From an uncultured Collinsella sp. (GTDB lineage Bacteria > Actinomycetota > Coriobacteriia > Coriobacteriales > Coriobacteriaceae): a stretch of 64,000 nucleotides of DNA. Where the stretch lies: positions 87,127 through 151,126 of the forward strand of contig UQKM01000002.1 of NCBI GenBank assembly GCA_900541685.1, written 5' to 3'. Shown one piece after another: positions 16,629 through 25,784 of this stretch; positions within the stretch are counted from its first letter, which is position 1, and each line of letters begins with the position of its first letter. The position numbers and the translations under genes are program-made. A model generated the notes under the pieces. The model saw nothing but the letters and a program-made list of their open reading frames with translations. It searched no databases and was not told the DNA's origin.

Positions 16629-17465
16629 ATGAAAATCCTTAAGCGGATCAACAACAATACGGTTATCTGCGTAAACGCCAAGGGCCGTGAACTCGTGGCA
16701 ATTGGCCGCGGTATCGGGTTTCCCAATGGCCCCGATGAGGCCACACTCGATAAGATCGAGCGAACCTTCTACGGTGTCGACTCGCGCTACCTAGCGCTGC
16801 TCGACGAGATCGATCCTCAGGTGATGGAGTTCTCCGCCCAGATTGCCGATATCGCTCGCTCCAACATCTCGCGCGAGCTCTCGGCAAACCTTCCCTTTAC
16901 CATGGCTGACCATATCGCCTTTGCCATCAAACGCTGCCGCGAGCATATGTTTGTGCAGATGCCGCTCTCCTATGATGTGCAGCAGATGTACCCCATTGAG
17001 TACAAGATCGCCAAGTTCGCGATCGAGGGCATCAATCGCGGCTTCAACGTCAAGATGCCGCGGGGGGAGGCGAGCGGTATCGCGCTCTGTATCGTCAACA
17101 GCGTGGTCGCCTCGTCTTCAAAGGCCAAATCCAATACGGTGCGTAAGGACGAGGTGATGCTCGAGAGCTTCACCAAGATTATCGAATCCGAGCTGGGGGT
17201 TTGCGTGGACCGCGACGGCTTTGACTTTTGCCGTTATGCCACGCACGTGCGCTACCTGTTAGAACGCGTGCAGACAGGAGAGCCCCTCAACACGGAGAAC
17301 GGCGCGCTTTACGGACCGCTCTGCGAGCAGCATCCCGACGTGGCCGTGTGCGTCGACCGCATGGCCGCGCTTATCGAAGAGCGCTTTGACGCCGGGCTCG
17401 CCGATGAAGAGAAGGTCTACCTGATGCTCCACGTCAATCGCGTCTGCGCGGGATCTAGGTCCTAA
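16629..17465 (+). CDS. PRD-domain transcription antiterminator (BglG/LicT family)
   Basis: 278 aa; ATG 16629 behind GGGAG. Residues 1-56 are the CAT RNA-binding domain (MKILKRINNNTVICVNAKGR, then ELVAIGRGIGF). Two PRD modules follow, with phosphorylatable histidines visible in MADHIAFAIKR and again in YATHVRYLLERV and LMLHVNRV. Such proteins bind a ribonucleic antiterminator when their PTS permease is transporting sugar. A matching RNA hairpin and terminator lie directly downstream at 17551-17630, in front of the PTS gene, so the target is in cis. Confidence 0.92.
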   Translation: MKILKRINNNTVICVNAKGRELVAIGRGIGFPNGPDEATLDKIERTFYGVDSRYLALLDEIDPQVMEFSAQIADIARSNISRELSANLPFTMADHIAFAIKRCREHMFVQMPLSYDVQQMYPIEYKIAKFAIEGINRGFNVKMPRGEASGIALCIVNSVVASSSKAKSNTVRKDEVMLESFTKIIESELGVCVDRDGFDFCRYATHVRYLLERVQTGEPLNTENGALYGPLCEQHPDVAVCVDRMAALIEERFDAGLADEEKVYLMLHVNRVCAGSRS

Positions 17466-17550
17466 TCGACCGCTCGCCGCTGAAATTTGACCGTTGGCCG
17501 GTTTCGACTTTCGTAAAAGCAACTGTTGGATGTAGTTTCATAGTCACATA

Positions 17551-17584
17551 AGGTGTTATTCGAGAAGAGCCTCGAAGCATGACG
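17551..17584 (+). promoter_or_regulatory. ribonucleic antiterminator (RAT) hairpin
   Basis: AGGTGTTATTCGAG then CTCGAAGCATGACG form a two-part stem with internal loops, matching the layout of known LicT/SacY targets (GUUA on the left, GCAxxAC on the right). The loop and right arm contain AGAAGAGCC, which is the left arm of the terminator, so the two structures exclude each other. Match to the consensus is by eye. Confidence 0.7.
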
Positions 17585-17630
17585 TAGACAGTTCCCTGTC
17601 CGCTTTGTGCTTTGGGGCTCTTCTGTTTTT
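17563..17630 (+). terminator. PRD-controlled leader terminator of the PTS operon
   Basis: AGAAGAGCC (17563-17571) pairs with GGCTCTTCT (17616-17624), and GTTTTTGTC follows. It overlaps the RAT hairpin and lies between the antiterminator gene and the EIIBC gene, the standard arrangement for PRD antitermination. Confidence 0.8.
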
Positions 17631-17732
17631 GTCTTCTTCTTGCTTTTCTCGATTTGCCTCGTGTCAGGCCTGCCGTAATCGGTTCTTCGCGTGTGCGCAA
17701 ACGGGAAGACAGAAAAGCAAGGGAGTTCAGCT

Positions 17733-19157
17733 ATGACTGACAATAAGAAAATCGCAGCGGACGTGCTCGAGGCCGTCGGTGGCAAGGAGAACGTGACGTT
17801 TGTTGCGCACTGTATGACGCGCCTGCGTTTTAACCTCAAAGATATCGATGCCCCCGATATCAAAGAAGTGAAGAAGAATGGCGGTGTGTTGGGTGCTCAA
17901 ATCTCCGGAGGGCAGTTCCAGGTAATCGTGGGCCAAAACGTGCCCAAGGTTTATGACGAGCTCTGCAAGATCGGCGGCTTTGCCAAGCAGGACGCCATCG
18001 ACGAGAACCTTGATGCTCCTAAGCAGAAGCTCACACCTAAGGTTATTGGCAATAACATCCTCAACTACCTGTCAAGCTCCATGGTGCCTATGATCCCCGT
18101 CCTAATGTGTGCTGGCCTGTTCAAGACCGTAGCGGTGGTGCTGGGACCTACGATGGCGGGCGTGCTGTCCGACACAAGCGACCTTTATGTTCTGATGAAC
18201 ATGGTTTATGACGCAGCGTTCTATTTTATCCCCATCTACCTTGGTTATAATGCGGCTAAGAACATTGGCGTAACGCCTGTCCTCGGTGCCTTTATGGGCG
18301 GCATTCTTATCGACCCGACCATGATTCAGCTTGCGACCGATGGAGCTCAGTTCTCCGTTTATGGCATTCCCTGCGTCGCCGCAAACTACACAAAGACGGT
18401 CCTTCCCATTCTTCTGTCCGTGTGGGCGATGAGTTATATCGAGCGCTTCTTCCGCAAATATGTGCCAGATACCCTTTCAACGGTTTTCGCGCCTTTCCTT
18501 ACCATGGTCGTCGCTGTTCCTGTGTCTCTCTGCGCTCTCGCCCCTGTTGGTTCATGGGCCGGTAATGCCCTCGCCGCCGGTTTTGAGTTCCTTGGTACTT
18601 CCGGTGGTATCGCCGCCATCCTCGGAGGAGGTATTCTGGCGGGTCTTTGGTGCCCAATGATTATTACCGGCATGCATGTGGCGGTTGCGATGATTGCCAT
18701 CGCTAACTATATGACTGTGGGAACCGACAGCTTTGTTTTGGTTGCGACGGGCGTTAGCCTTTGGGCGACCTTCGGCTGCGAGGTGGCGACCTGGCTCAAG
18801 CTGCGCGATAAAGACGAGAAGAGCATGGCATTCGGCTATTTGGTTGCAAACATTGTCGGAGGCGTCGGCGAGCCTTTCATCTACGGCATGATGCTGCGCT
18901 ATCGCCGCGTGTTTGTCTGGAAGATTATCGGATCCTTTGTTGCCGGTGCGCTTGCAATCGCTCTCGGAGCCACGGTTTATACTGCCGGCGCGGCATCTAA
19001 CTTCTTGGAGTTCCTCGCGTTTGCGGGCGGCGGGCCCCAGAATCTCATCAACTTTGGAATCGCTGCTGGTGCAGGCTTCCTTGTGAGCGCCTTGGGCACG
19101 TATTTCCTGGGCTTTACGGCGGATGAGCTCGAGAATGGCCCCGTTTCCGAGCGTTAA
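17733..19157 (+). CDS. PTS permease EIIBC, beta-glucoside/sucrose family
   Basis: 474 aa; ATG 17733 behind AAGGGAG. Residues 1-90 are the EIIB domain with phosphoryl-acceptor Cys27 in the FVAHCMTRLRF motif. Residues 105-470 are EIIC with about ten membrane helices and the GVGEPFIYGMMLRYR signature near 390. The EIIA domain that BglP-type permeases usually carry at the C terminus is missing, so a separate EIIA must serve it. Induction is through the upstream RAT. The sugar is unknown; the EIIC type suggests a glucoside or amino-sugar derivative. Confidence 0.92.
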   Translation: MTDNKKIAADVLEAVGGKENVTFVAHCMTRLRFNLKDIDAPDIKEVKKNGGVLGAQISGGQFQVIVGQNVPKVYDELCKIGGFAKQDAIDENLDAPKQKLTPKVIGNNILNYLSSSMVPMIPVLMCAGLFKTVAVVLGPTMAGVLSDTSDLYVLMNMVYDAAFYFIPIYLGYNAAKNIGVTPVLGAFMGGILIDPTMIQLATDGAQFSVYGIPCVAANYTKTVLPILLSVWAMSYIERFFRKYVPDTLSTVFAPFLTMVVAVPVSLCALAPVGSWAGNALAAGFEFLGTSGGIAAILGGGILAGLWCPMIITGMHVAVAMIAIANYMTVGTDSFVLVATGVSLWATFGCEVATWLKLRDKDEKSMAFGYLVANIVGGVGEPFIYGMMLRYRRVFVWKIIGSFVAGALAIALGATVYTAGAASNFLEFLAFAGGGPQNLINFGIAAGAGFLVSALGTYFLGFTADELENGPVSER

Positions 19158-19275
19158 GTTTTCTACGGCCTGCGTGTGGCAGGACGCATTGGAAGGGCGT
19201 CCATGACGCCCTTCTCTTGTTGTATTTCTATTTCCGATGTTTGGGCGGCGTGTGCCGCGAAGAGTTGGAGTTGGA

Positions 19276-20487
19276 ATGAACATAGAGTTTGGAATCTCGA
19301 AGATTGACGTAACACCCCAGTCTCCTTGCCGCATGGGCGGCTACAACAGAAAAGGTGCCTGGACGGATGTTCTTGATCCTATTGAGGTCAACGCTAGCGC
19401 TGTCTGTGTTGATCTTGTCCCGTTTATTCTTATCGAGCTCGATTCAATAATGGTGTCGAAAGAATTTTCCCTTTCGGTCAAGAACGCCGTATCGTCAAAA
19501 ACGGGCATCGATTCGAGCAATATCGTCGTCGCATGCATTCATACCCATTCTGCACCATGCTATTTTAAGCTTGCCTACGAGGACACGTTACCTGAAACCG
19601 AATTGACGAGTGATTTGACTGGCTTGGCTACCGAGGCGGCGGTATCTGCATGGGCGTCCAGGTCGAAGGCGACCGTATCGATGGAGATGTTAGGCATCGA
19701 GGGACTGTACGGGAATCGAAATGTTCAGGGCGGTCCGGCCGATAAACAGGTAAGTATTTTCTCGTTTGAGGACGCTCAAGGCGGTCGCCCAATTGGAAAA
19801 ATGCTGTTCATGTCCGCTCATCCTACCATCCTTAATGGGAAAAGCGCCGTCCTCTCTGCTGATTTGATTGGGCATGTCAGGCAGCGTTTGGAGAGGAAAT
19901 ATGGCTGTCCTGTACTTTGCGTCAACGGAACGTGCGGGGATGTGTCGACGCGTTTCTATCGGCAAGGGGAGGGAGTTGCCGAACTCGAGCGCACGGCTAA
20001 CGAACTTTGCGCTCAAATTGAATCCAAGCGTGAGCGCGCGGCACTCAGAGTTGATACTCCGCGTTGGGGCTCTATCAGCATGAAGAGTGTCTACGATGCA
20101 AAAACAGATCCGGATTGGATCGAGATGACCAATCGGGTAGAGGCTATGGATGCGAGCCCGATGCGAGACTTTCTCCTTAAGCGGCAACAACTTAAGCTCT
20201 CGATGGGGAAAATCGAGCTTGAGCTTCCGAGCCAGTTTGCGGTAATTGGTAACTGCATTTTTATCACGATGCCATGCGATACGTGTAGCACATTAGGCTT
20301 GGATTTTAAGAGGGCGTTTAGCCAATACAACGTCTTTGTTATCGGCTATGCGAACACGTACTGCAACTACCTTGTGCCTCAGGAAGACTACGGCAAGTAT
20401 TTTGAAACCTACAACTCGCGAACGCCGCGCGGGGTTGCCGATGCGTTCGTTGCGCGAATCATTCAGGCGGTCGGTGCCGCGCTATAG
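19276..20487 (+). CDS. neutral/alkaline ceramidase N-domain-like hydrolase
   Basis: 403 aa; ATG 19276 behind TTGGAG. It resembles the neutral/alkaline non-lysosomal ceramidase N-terminal domain: FGISKIDVTPQSPCRMGGY at the start, CIHTHSAPCYF near 92 (zinc histidines), FMSAHPTILNGKSAVLSAD near 195, VNGTCGDVS near 225 and GYANTYCNYLVPQEDY near 372. There is no signal peptide, so it acts in the cytoplasm, unlike secreted ceramidases. Within a PTS operon it more likely hydrolyses an N-acyl or amide bond in the imported sugar derivative. Base composition is lower in GC than the flanking housekeeping genes. Confidence 0.75.
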   Translation: MNIEFGISKIDVTPQSPCRMGGYNRKGAWTDVLDPIEVNASAVCVDLVPFILIELDSIMVSKEFSLSVKNAVSSKTGIDSSNIVVACIHTHSAPCYFKLAYEDTLPETELTSDLTGLATEAAVSAWASRSKATVSMEMLGIEGLYGNRNVQGGPADKQVSIFSFEDAQGGRPIGKMLFMSAHPTILNGKSAVLSADLIGHVRQRLERKYGCPVLCVNGTCGDVSTRFYRQGEGVAELERTANELCAQIESKRERAALRVDTPRWGSISMKSVYDAKTDPDWIEMTNRVEAMDASPMRDFLLKRQQLKLSMGKIELELPSQFAVIGNCIFITMPCDTCSTLGLDFKRAFSQYNVFVIGYANTYCNYLVPQEDYGKYFETYNSRTPRGVADAFVARIIQAVGAAL

Positions 20488-20545
20488 CAGGCGCTATAGA
20501 CCATCGTGGTAGATGAACCGGTCAGGATTATACGGAGCATGTATT

Positions 20546-21454
20546 GTGTCAATCATTGAACCTCTCATCCAACAAGTCCTTATCATGTTTTTGCTCATGG
20601 GAATGGGCTACGCTCTAAACCGCTTGGGCATATTGAGCGAGCAGGCTGCAATAGAATTCGGAAAGTTGCTCATCAACCTTGTGATTCCCGCAATCATTCT
20701 CAAATCATTTTGGATCGAGTATTCGTTTCAGAGGATGTATGAGTTGGGAATGACCTTAATGCTGTCGGCGGCGATGTTGTTGCTCGCTTGCGTTGTTGCC
20801 CGCCTGTTGTTCAGGGGCCGTCCCATCGACATTTTTGCTGCGGCATTCTCGAATGCTGGATTTGTGGGAATACCCCTTGTTGAAGCGGCGCTTGGAAAAG
20901 ATGCCGTGTTTTTCATCACGTGCATGATCGCTCTTCTCAATGCCATGCAATGGACATACGGGCAGTATCTGCTGTCGGGGTCTAAAAAATGTATGAGTCC
21001 TAAAGCGATCCTGACAAGTCCAATGGTCATGGCTTTATTGGGCGGTTTCTTGTTTTTTATCCTTCGTGTCCCAACGGTCCCTCTGGCACAGTCAGTGCTT
21101 TCGTATATCTCGGGGCTCAACACTCCGCTAGCAATGATGACTCTCGGTATCTATCTTGCTCAGTCTGATTTGATGGCGCTCCTGAGGGCGAAAAGCTTGT
21201 TTGCCGTCTCATCGGTCAGGCTGCTTGTCATTCCGATTCTTTCGCTCCTGTTCCTATGTCTCTTTCCATGTGATAGGTCAATTAAGATGGCGCTGCTGAT
21301 TGCGGCTGCGACCCCCACCGGCGCGAATGTAGCTATCTTTGCCCAGCAGCATAATAAGGACTATCGATATGCATGTGGAACAGTCTGTGTTACCACCCTT
21401 CTGTCTATGTTCACTATGCCAGCGATAGTGTCCTTGTCTCAGCTAGTGCTCTAG
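20546..21454 (+). CDS. AEC-family (auxin efflux carrier-type) transporter
   Basis: 302 aa from GTG 20546, which has GGAG eight bases upstream; an ATG at 20513 would add 11 residues but lacks a ribosome site. Ten hydrophobic helices in two groups of five are visible, with the family start IIQQVLIMFLLMGMGYALNR and the second-half motif LNTPLAMMTLGIYLAQSD. AEC members export or import small organic acids such as malonate or malate. As the last gene of the PTS unit it may release an acid product of the ceramidase-like step. Specificity is not predictable. Confidence 0.85.
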   Translation: MSIIEPLIQQVLIMFLLMGMGYALNRLGILSEQAAIEFGKLLINLVIPAIILKSFWIEYSFQRMYELGMTLMLSAAMLLLACVVARLLFRGRPIDIFAAAFSNAGFVGIPLVEAALGKDAVFFITCMIALLNAMQWTYGQYLLSGSKKCMSPKAILTSPMVMALLGGFLFFILRVPTVPLAQSVLSYISGLNTPLAMMTLGIYLAQSDLMALLRAKSLFAVSSVRLLVIPILSLLFLCLFPCDRSIKMALLIAAATPTGANVAIFAQQHNKDYRYACGTVCVTTLLSMFTMPAIVSLSQLVL

Positions 21455-21457
21455 GCG

Positions 21458-21583
21458 CTATGCCACGCACCTGCGGATGAACGCTTCGTGGCGGTCGATT
21501 ATGGCCGGGGCCCAACAATCCGGACCGCCGTCGATCGTGCTGGCAACAGATGCTATCAACTCATCAAGGGGGCTTGCTATCAT
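21458..21583 (-). pseudogene. possible gene remnant, 41 codons
   Basis: An open - strand frame with coding-like codon use begins at ATG 21583 and ends in GPDCWAPAIIDRHEAFIRRC. It has no ribosome binding site and no neighbour on its strand. It may be the surviving C-terminal end of a lost gene. It could also be chance in a 180-nt gap. Confidence 0.25.
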
Positions 21584-21637
21584 TGGCGCACTAGCTTGAT
21601 GCTAAACTGAATTAATGATTGCGAGGTGGTTTACGTG

Positions 21638-21907
21638 ATGTACCCGTATATGACATTCGAAGATGGTACCGAGGTCATTCATTCTGACCTGATCACAGAT
21701 GGCGATATCGAAAAGGTCATCGTGCATTTTGAACGACCGACGGCAGAGGGTTTCGACTCCGCTCGTTGCGAGCTGCCTTCTTACAATTGGACCATGTGGG
21801 AGGGGCGTTTTACCGACGAGGAGAAGCGAGGTTTTGAGACTTTTCTGAGCAATAACGCCCATCTGCTGTATCGCTACGCCGCAAACGGAGGAGCTAAAGT
21901 TGCCTAG
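21638..21907 (+). CDS. small hypothetical protein, first gene of a DUF4160 pair
   Basis: 89 aa; ATG 21638 behind GAGGTGG. The sequence is acidic and soluble (MTFEDGTEVIHSDLITDGDI, then EGRFTDEEKRGFETFLSNNA). Short proteins of this kind are often encoded beside DUF4160 genes, frequently DUF2442-like, but I cannot assign this one to a named family with certainty. It overlaps the next start by 8 nt, so the two are translationally coupled. Confidence 0.65.
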   Translation: MYPYMTFEDGTEVIHSDLITDGDIEKVIVHFERPTAEGFDSARCELPSYNWTMWEGRFTDEEKRGFETFLSNNAHLLYRYAANGGAKVA

Positions 21908-22178
21908 CCTTTTTCTTATTGGCGGCTATCGGGTCTTCTTTTGGTCCAATGAAGCGGGCGAGCCAATCCATGTCCATGTTTGCAAGGGGACGCCTTCAGA
22001 TAACTCGGCCAAAATCTGGCTGACTCGAAGAGGTGGCTGCATTGTCGCTAATAACAAAGCGAAGATCCCCCGGAGCACGCTTGATGACCTCTGTGAAATC
22101 ATCGCCGCTCAGCATGAATTGATTTGCTCTAAATGGAAGGCATTTTTCCTTGTGGACGAGATCTCGTTCTACTGCTAA
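21900..22178 (+). CDS. DUF4160 family protein
   Basis: 92 aa starting at TTG 21900, with GGAGGAG six bases upstream. The DUF4160 hallmarks are present: GGYRVFFWSNEAGEPIHVHV near the start, followed by SAKIWL and a C-terminal helix. In this family the HVHV residues are conserved. DUF4160 genes occur in small mobile two-gene cassettes that look like toxin-antitoxin modules, but no activity is settled. The overlapping partner upstream fits that pattern. Confidence 0.75.
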   Translation: MPSLFLIGGYRVFFWSNEAGEPIHVHVCKGTPSDNSAKIWLTRRGGCIVANNKAKIPRSTLDDLCEIIAAQHELICSKWKAFFLVDEISFYC

Positions 22179-22312
22179 ACGTCATCCCGGCTTCTCTTTT
22201 CCAATTTTAATCATGAGCTTGTCCCATCTGTGCTGATTGAACTTGACAGTACAATGGAGGCGGACTTTCTTGCCGCTGCTCGTTGCGGCTAAACGGATGT
22301 GTTGGAGCTCGC

Positions 22313-24301
22313 ATGAACGATTTTCTAAACGGTCAAGTTAAGAACGACGGCTTTTTGCGTGTGGCGGCGGCCTCGCCCAAGATTCGCGTTGCCGATGTCG
22401 AGGGCAATGCCGAGGTTGCGTTGGCGGCTGTTCGTGAGGCTGCCGAGCGTGGCGTTCGCGCGCTGGTGCTGCCCGAGCTTAATCTGTGCGGCTATACCGC
22501 GGCTGACCTGTTCCATAACCGCACACTACTGCATGCCTGCGAGGCGGCACTTGAGTTTATCCTCGATGGAACCCGTGAGTTGCCGATCGTCTTTACCGTT
22601 GGCTTGCCCGTTGCGGTGGCAGAAAACATCTACAACTGCGCCGCCGTGTGCTGCGCGGGCGAGCTTTTGGGCCTTACGGCCAAGAAGTATCTGCCTAACT
22701 ATGGCGAGTTCTATGAGCGCCGTTGGTTTGCTCCGGCGCCTGCGGATCCCGTGTGGGTTGATTTTGCCGGTCAGGGTCCGGTCCCGCTTGGCTCGGGGCT
22801 TATCTACCGCTGCTGTGATGAGGGCGCCGAGGACCTGGTGCTGGGTGTTGAGGTCTGTGAGGACCTGTGGGTGCCGGCACCCCCGTCGACCGAGATGGCG
22901 CTTGCCAGTGCGACGGTGATCCTCAACCCGTCGGCCTCGGACGAGATCATCGGCAAGGCGGATTACCGCCGCGGCCTTATCTCTAACCAAAGCGCGCGCC
23001 TGTACTGCGCCTATGCCTATGCAGACGCGAGCGAGGGCGAGTCCACGACCGATATGGTCTTTGCGGGCGAGAACCTTATCTACGAAAACGGCTCCAAGCT
23101 TGCCGCGACCAAACTGCTTACCTGCGATATGGCCATCGCCGACGTTGACCTTGACCGTCTGGTTGCCGAGCGCCGCCGCTCGACGACGTGGACGCGCGCC
23201 GACGATGCGCCGGAGGCCACGACCGTTGAGTTTTCGTTTGAGGGCGTGCTGACAGACGAACCTGTCCTGCGCAACGCCTGCGACATCGACCGCGTCTTCC
23301 CCCGCGCGCCCTTTGTGCCGGCCGACCACGGTGATCTGGCCGAGCGCTGTGAGACTATTCTCAATCTGCAGACTGCTGGCCTCAAGACCCGCCTTGCCCA
23401 CACGGGCACCAAGGCTGCGGTCATCGGCCTTTCGGGCGGCTTGGACTCCACGCTGGCGCTGCTTGTGACCGTGCGTGCCTTCGATGTGCTGGGGCTGCCG
23501 CGCACGGGTATCACGGCGGTCTCCATGCCAGGTTTTGGCACGACGCATCGCACCAAGTCGAATGCCGAGTCGCTCGCCCGCGACCTAGGCGTGAGCTTCC
23601 GCGAGGTTTCAATCCATGCAGCCGTGGAGCAGCACTTCAGGGACATTGAGCACGATCCGGCCGTCCAGGACGTGACCTACGAGAACAGCCAGGCGCGCGA
23701 GCGTACGCAGATTCTGATGGATTTGGCCAACCAGGCTGGCGGTTTTGTCATCGGCACGGGCGATCTGTCAGAGCTGGCGCTCGGCTGGGCTACCTATAAC
23801 GGCGACCACATGAGCATGTACGCCGTCAACGCGAGCGTGCCCAAGACGCTTGTGCGTCATCTGGTGCGTTATGCGGCTGATGTCTTTGGCGGGCGTATTG
23901 CCGAGGTGCTGCTCGATATCCTCGATACGCCGGTGTCCCCCGAGCTTCTGCCACCAACGGGCGATGGCGAGATTGCGCAGAAGACCGAGGATTTGGTGGG
24001 CCCGTATGAGCTGCACGACTACTTCCTCTACTACCTGCTGCGTTTTGGCTTTGAGCCGGGCAAGATCTACCGCATGGCGCTCAAGAGCTTCGAGGGCGTC
24101 TACGACGCCAAGACCGTCCGCGCGTGGTTGCGTACGTTCTATCGTCGCTTCTTTGCCCAGCAGTTTAAGCGCAGCTGCTTGCCCGATGGTCCCAAGGTGG
24201 GCTCGGTGACGCTCAGCCCGCGCGGCGATTGGCGTATGCCGAGTGACGCCAGCTCGCGTTTGTGGCTTGCGCAGATCGACGCGCTCAATGCAATTGACTA
24301 A
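22313..24301 (+). CDS. nadE: glutamine-dependent NAD+ synthetase
   Basis: 662 aa; ATG 22313 behind TTGGAG. An N-terminal nitrilase-type glutaminase domain carries the Glu-Lys-Cys triad in VLPELNLCGY, TAKKYLPNYGEFYE and LGVEVCEDLW. The synthetase domain carries the P-loop VIGLSGGLDSTLALLV near 370 and GTGDLSELALGWATYNGD near 483. The enzyme makes NAD from deamido-NAD, ATP and glutamine, the last step of NAD synthesis. The length fits the actinobacterial two-domain form. A terminator at 24370 separates it from the aminotransferase. Confidence 0.96.
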   Translation: MNDFLNGQVKNDGFLRVAAASPKIRVADVEGNAEVALAAVREAAERGVRALVLPELNLCGYTAADLFHNRTLLHACEAALEFILDGTRELPIVFTVGLPVAVAENIYNCAAVCCAGELLGLTAKKYLPNYGEFYERRWFAPAPADPVWVDFAGQGPVPLGSGLIYRCCDEGAEDLVLGVEVCEDLWVPAPPSTEMALASATVILNPSASDEIIGKADYRRGLISNQSARLYCAYAYADASEGESTTDMVFAGENLIYENGSKLAATKLLTCDMAIADVDLDRLVAERRRSTTWTRADDAPEATTVEFSFEGVLTDEPVLRNACDIDRVFPRAPFVPADHGDLAERCETILNLQTAGLKTRLAHTGTKAAVIGLSGGLDSTLALLVTVRAFDVLGLPRTGITAVSMPGFGTTHRTKSNAESLARDLGVSFREVSIHAAVEQHFRDIEHDPAVQDVTYENSQARERTQILMDLANQAGGFVIGTGDLSELALGWATYNGDHMSMYAVNASVPKTLVRHLVRYAADVFGGRIAEVLLDILDTPVSPELLPPTGDGEIAQKTEDLVGPYELHDYFLYYLLRFGFEPGKIYRMALKSFEGVYDAKTVRAWLRTFYRRFFAQQFKRSCLPDGPKVGSVTLSPRGDWRMPSDASSRLWLAQIDALNAID

Positions 24302-24369
24302 GGTTGGCTAAATTGAACCAATGCGGGGTTTGTAAGCGTTACACTTTTGCAATCTGATGGCCCGTATCG

Positions 24370-24401
24370 CGCGGCGCTCTTGTCGGAGCGCCGCGTTTTT
24401 T
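24370..24401 (+). terminator. nadE terminator or aminotransferase leader hairpin
   Basis: CGCGGCGCTC (24370-24379) pairs perfectly with GAGCGCCGCG (24386-24395), followed by six T. It is 19 nt before the aminotransferase start, so it ends nadE transcripts and could also attenuate the next gene. Confidence 0.85.
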
Positions 24402-24419
24402 ATATCGAAAGGTGGCACC

Positions 24420-25583
24420 ATGCAGGCATCGCAGCGTCTCGACCGCTTTGGCGCGGAGGTCTTCGCCTCGCTCAACAACATGCTCCTCGCGCTGAAGGCT
24501 CAGGGTAAGACCATTTACAACATGAGCGTGGGAACGCCCGACTTTAAGCCGTACGGCCACGTGGTCGAGGCACTCACGCAAGCAGCCCAAGATCCCGAGA
24601 TGTGGAAGTATGCCCTGCGCGACCTGCCCGAGCTCAAGCAAGCCGTGTGCGATTACTATGAGCGTCGCTTTGGCGTTTCGGGCATTACGCCGTCCATGGT
24701 GCAGTCGTGCAACGGCACGCAGGAGGGCGTGGGCCATTTGGGCCTGGCCCTGCTCGATCCGGGTGACACCATTCTGGTTCCCGATCCGTGCTATCCGGTC
24801 TTTGAGGCGGGTGCCAAGATCGCCGATGCCAAGCTCGAGTACTATCCGTTGGTCGCCGAGCATAATTACCTGCCCTATGTGGCGGGTATCGATCCCGAGG
24901 TTGCCGATCGTGCCAAGTATATGATCGTGTCGCTGCCCGCGAACCCGGTCGGCTCGGTGGGCACGCCCGAGGTCTACGAGGAGATTATCGCTTTCGCCCG
25001 TGAGCACGACCTGCTGATCGTTCACGACAACGCATATTCCGACATCGTGTTCGACGGCGAGCCGGGCGGCAGCTTCTTGCAGTATCCCGGCGCGCTCGAG
25101 GTGGGCGTGGAGTTCTTCTCGCTCTCCAAGTCGTTTAACGTCACCGGTGCGCGTATCGGCTTTTTGGTTGGCCGAGAGGACGCGGTCTCTGCCTTTGCCA
25201 AGCTGCGCGGCCAGATCGACTTTGGTATGTTCTTCCCGATCCAGAAGGCTGCTATCGCCTGCCTGAACGGCCCGCGCGATGAGGTCGAGGCGCAGCGTCT
25301 GAAGTACCAGGAGCGTCGCGATGCCCTGTGCGACGGTCTTGAGGGCCTGGGCTGGGAGCGTCCCAACGCGCATGGCTCTATGTTTGTGTGGGCCAAGCTT
25401 CCCGGTGGTCGCACCGATTCCATGGCGTTTTGCGAGGAGCTCATGGAGAAGGCCGGCGTTGTGGTGACGCCGGGCGCGAGCTTTGGTCCTTCGGGCGAGG
25501 GGCACGTGCGCATGGCGCTGGTCCTGCCGCGCGATCAGATTGCTTTGGCTGTCGAGGCCATCCGCGAGGCGGGTCTGTATTAG
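24420..25583 (+). CDS. pyridoxal-phosphate aminotransferase, class I/II
   Basis: 387 aa; ATG 24420 behind GAAAGG. It is a fold-type I PLP enzyme with the Schiff-base lysine in FFSLSKSFNVTGARIGF near 238, the N-terminal NMSVGTPDFKP, and ANPVGSVGT near 180 (the usual NPTG replaced by NPVG). It resembles LL-diaminopimelate/aspartate-type aminotransferases. Since the window has an N-acetylated DAP route, this could supply the N-acetyl-LL-DAP aminotransferase step. Alanine or aromatic substrates are equally possible on sequence alone. Confidence 0.85.
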   Translation: MQASQRLDRFGAEVFASLNNMLLALKAQGKTIYNMSVGTPDFKPYGHVVEALTQAAQDPEMWKYALRDLPELKQAVCDYYERRFGVSGITPSMVQSCNGTQEGVGHLGLALLDPGDTILVPDPCYPVFEAGAKIADAKLEYYPLVAEHNYLPYVAGIDPEVADRAKYMIVSLPANPVGSVGTPEVYEEIIAFAREHDLLIVHDNAYSDIVFDGEPGGSFLQYPGALEVGVEFFSLSKSFNVTGARIGFLVGREDAVSAFAKLRGQIDFGMFFPIQKAAIACLNGPRDEVEAQRLKYQERRDALCDGLEGLGWERPNAHGSMFVWAKLPGGRTDSMAFCEELMEKAGVVVTPGASFGPSGEGHVRMALVLPRDQIALAVEAIREAGLY

Positions 25584-25725
25584 AAACCTGTTTCGACTCG
25601 TCAATAGCTCGAAACCGATTTCGTGCAGTTATTTTACGAATCCTGCAAACAATTTCGGTAAACGGTCGATTTTTGGCTGCGAATAGGAGCATAATCAAAG
25701 TCCCGATTGGATGTATTGGGATTAC

Positions 25726-25761
25726 GACAAGCCGCTCGGGTCGTTCCCGGGTGGCTTGTTT
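25726..25761 (+). promoter_or_regulatory. hairpin in the ldh leader
   Basis: ACAAGCC pairs with GGCTTGT, and CGGG with CCCG, ending about 24 nt before the ldh start codon. It lacks a following T-run. It may stabilise the message or tune translation. No Rex-type operator is evident. Confidence 0.35.
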
Positions 25762-25784
25762 GTGGAGAGAGATGGGAGTTTCTA

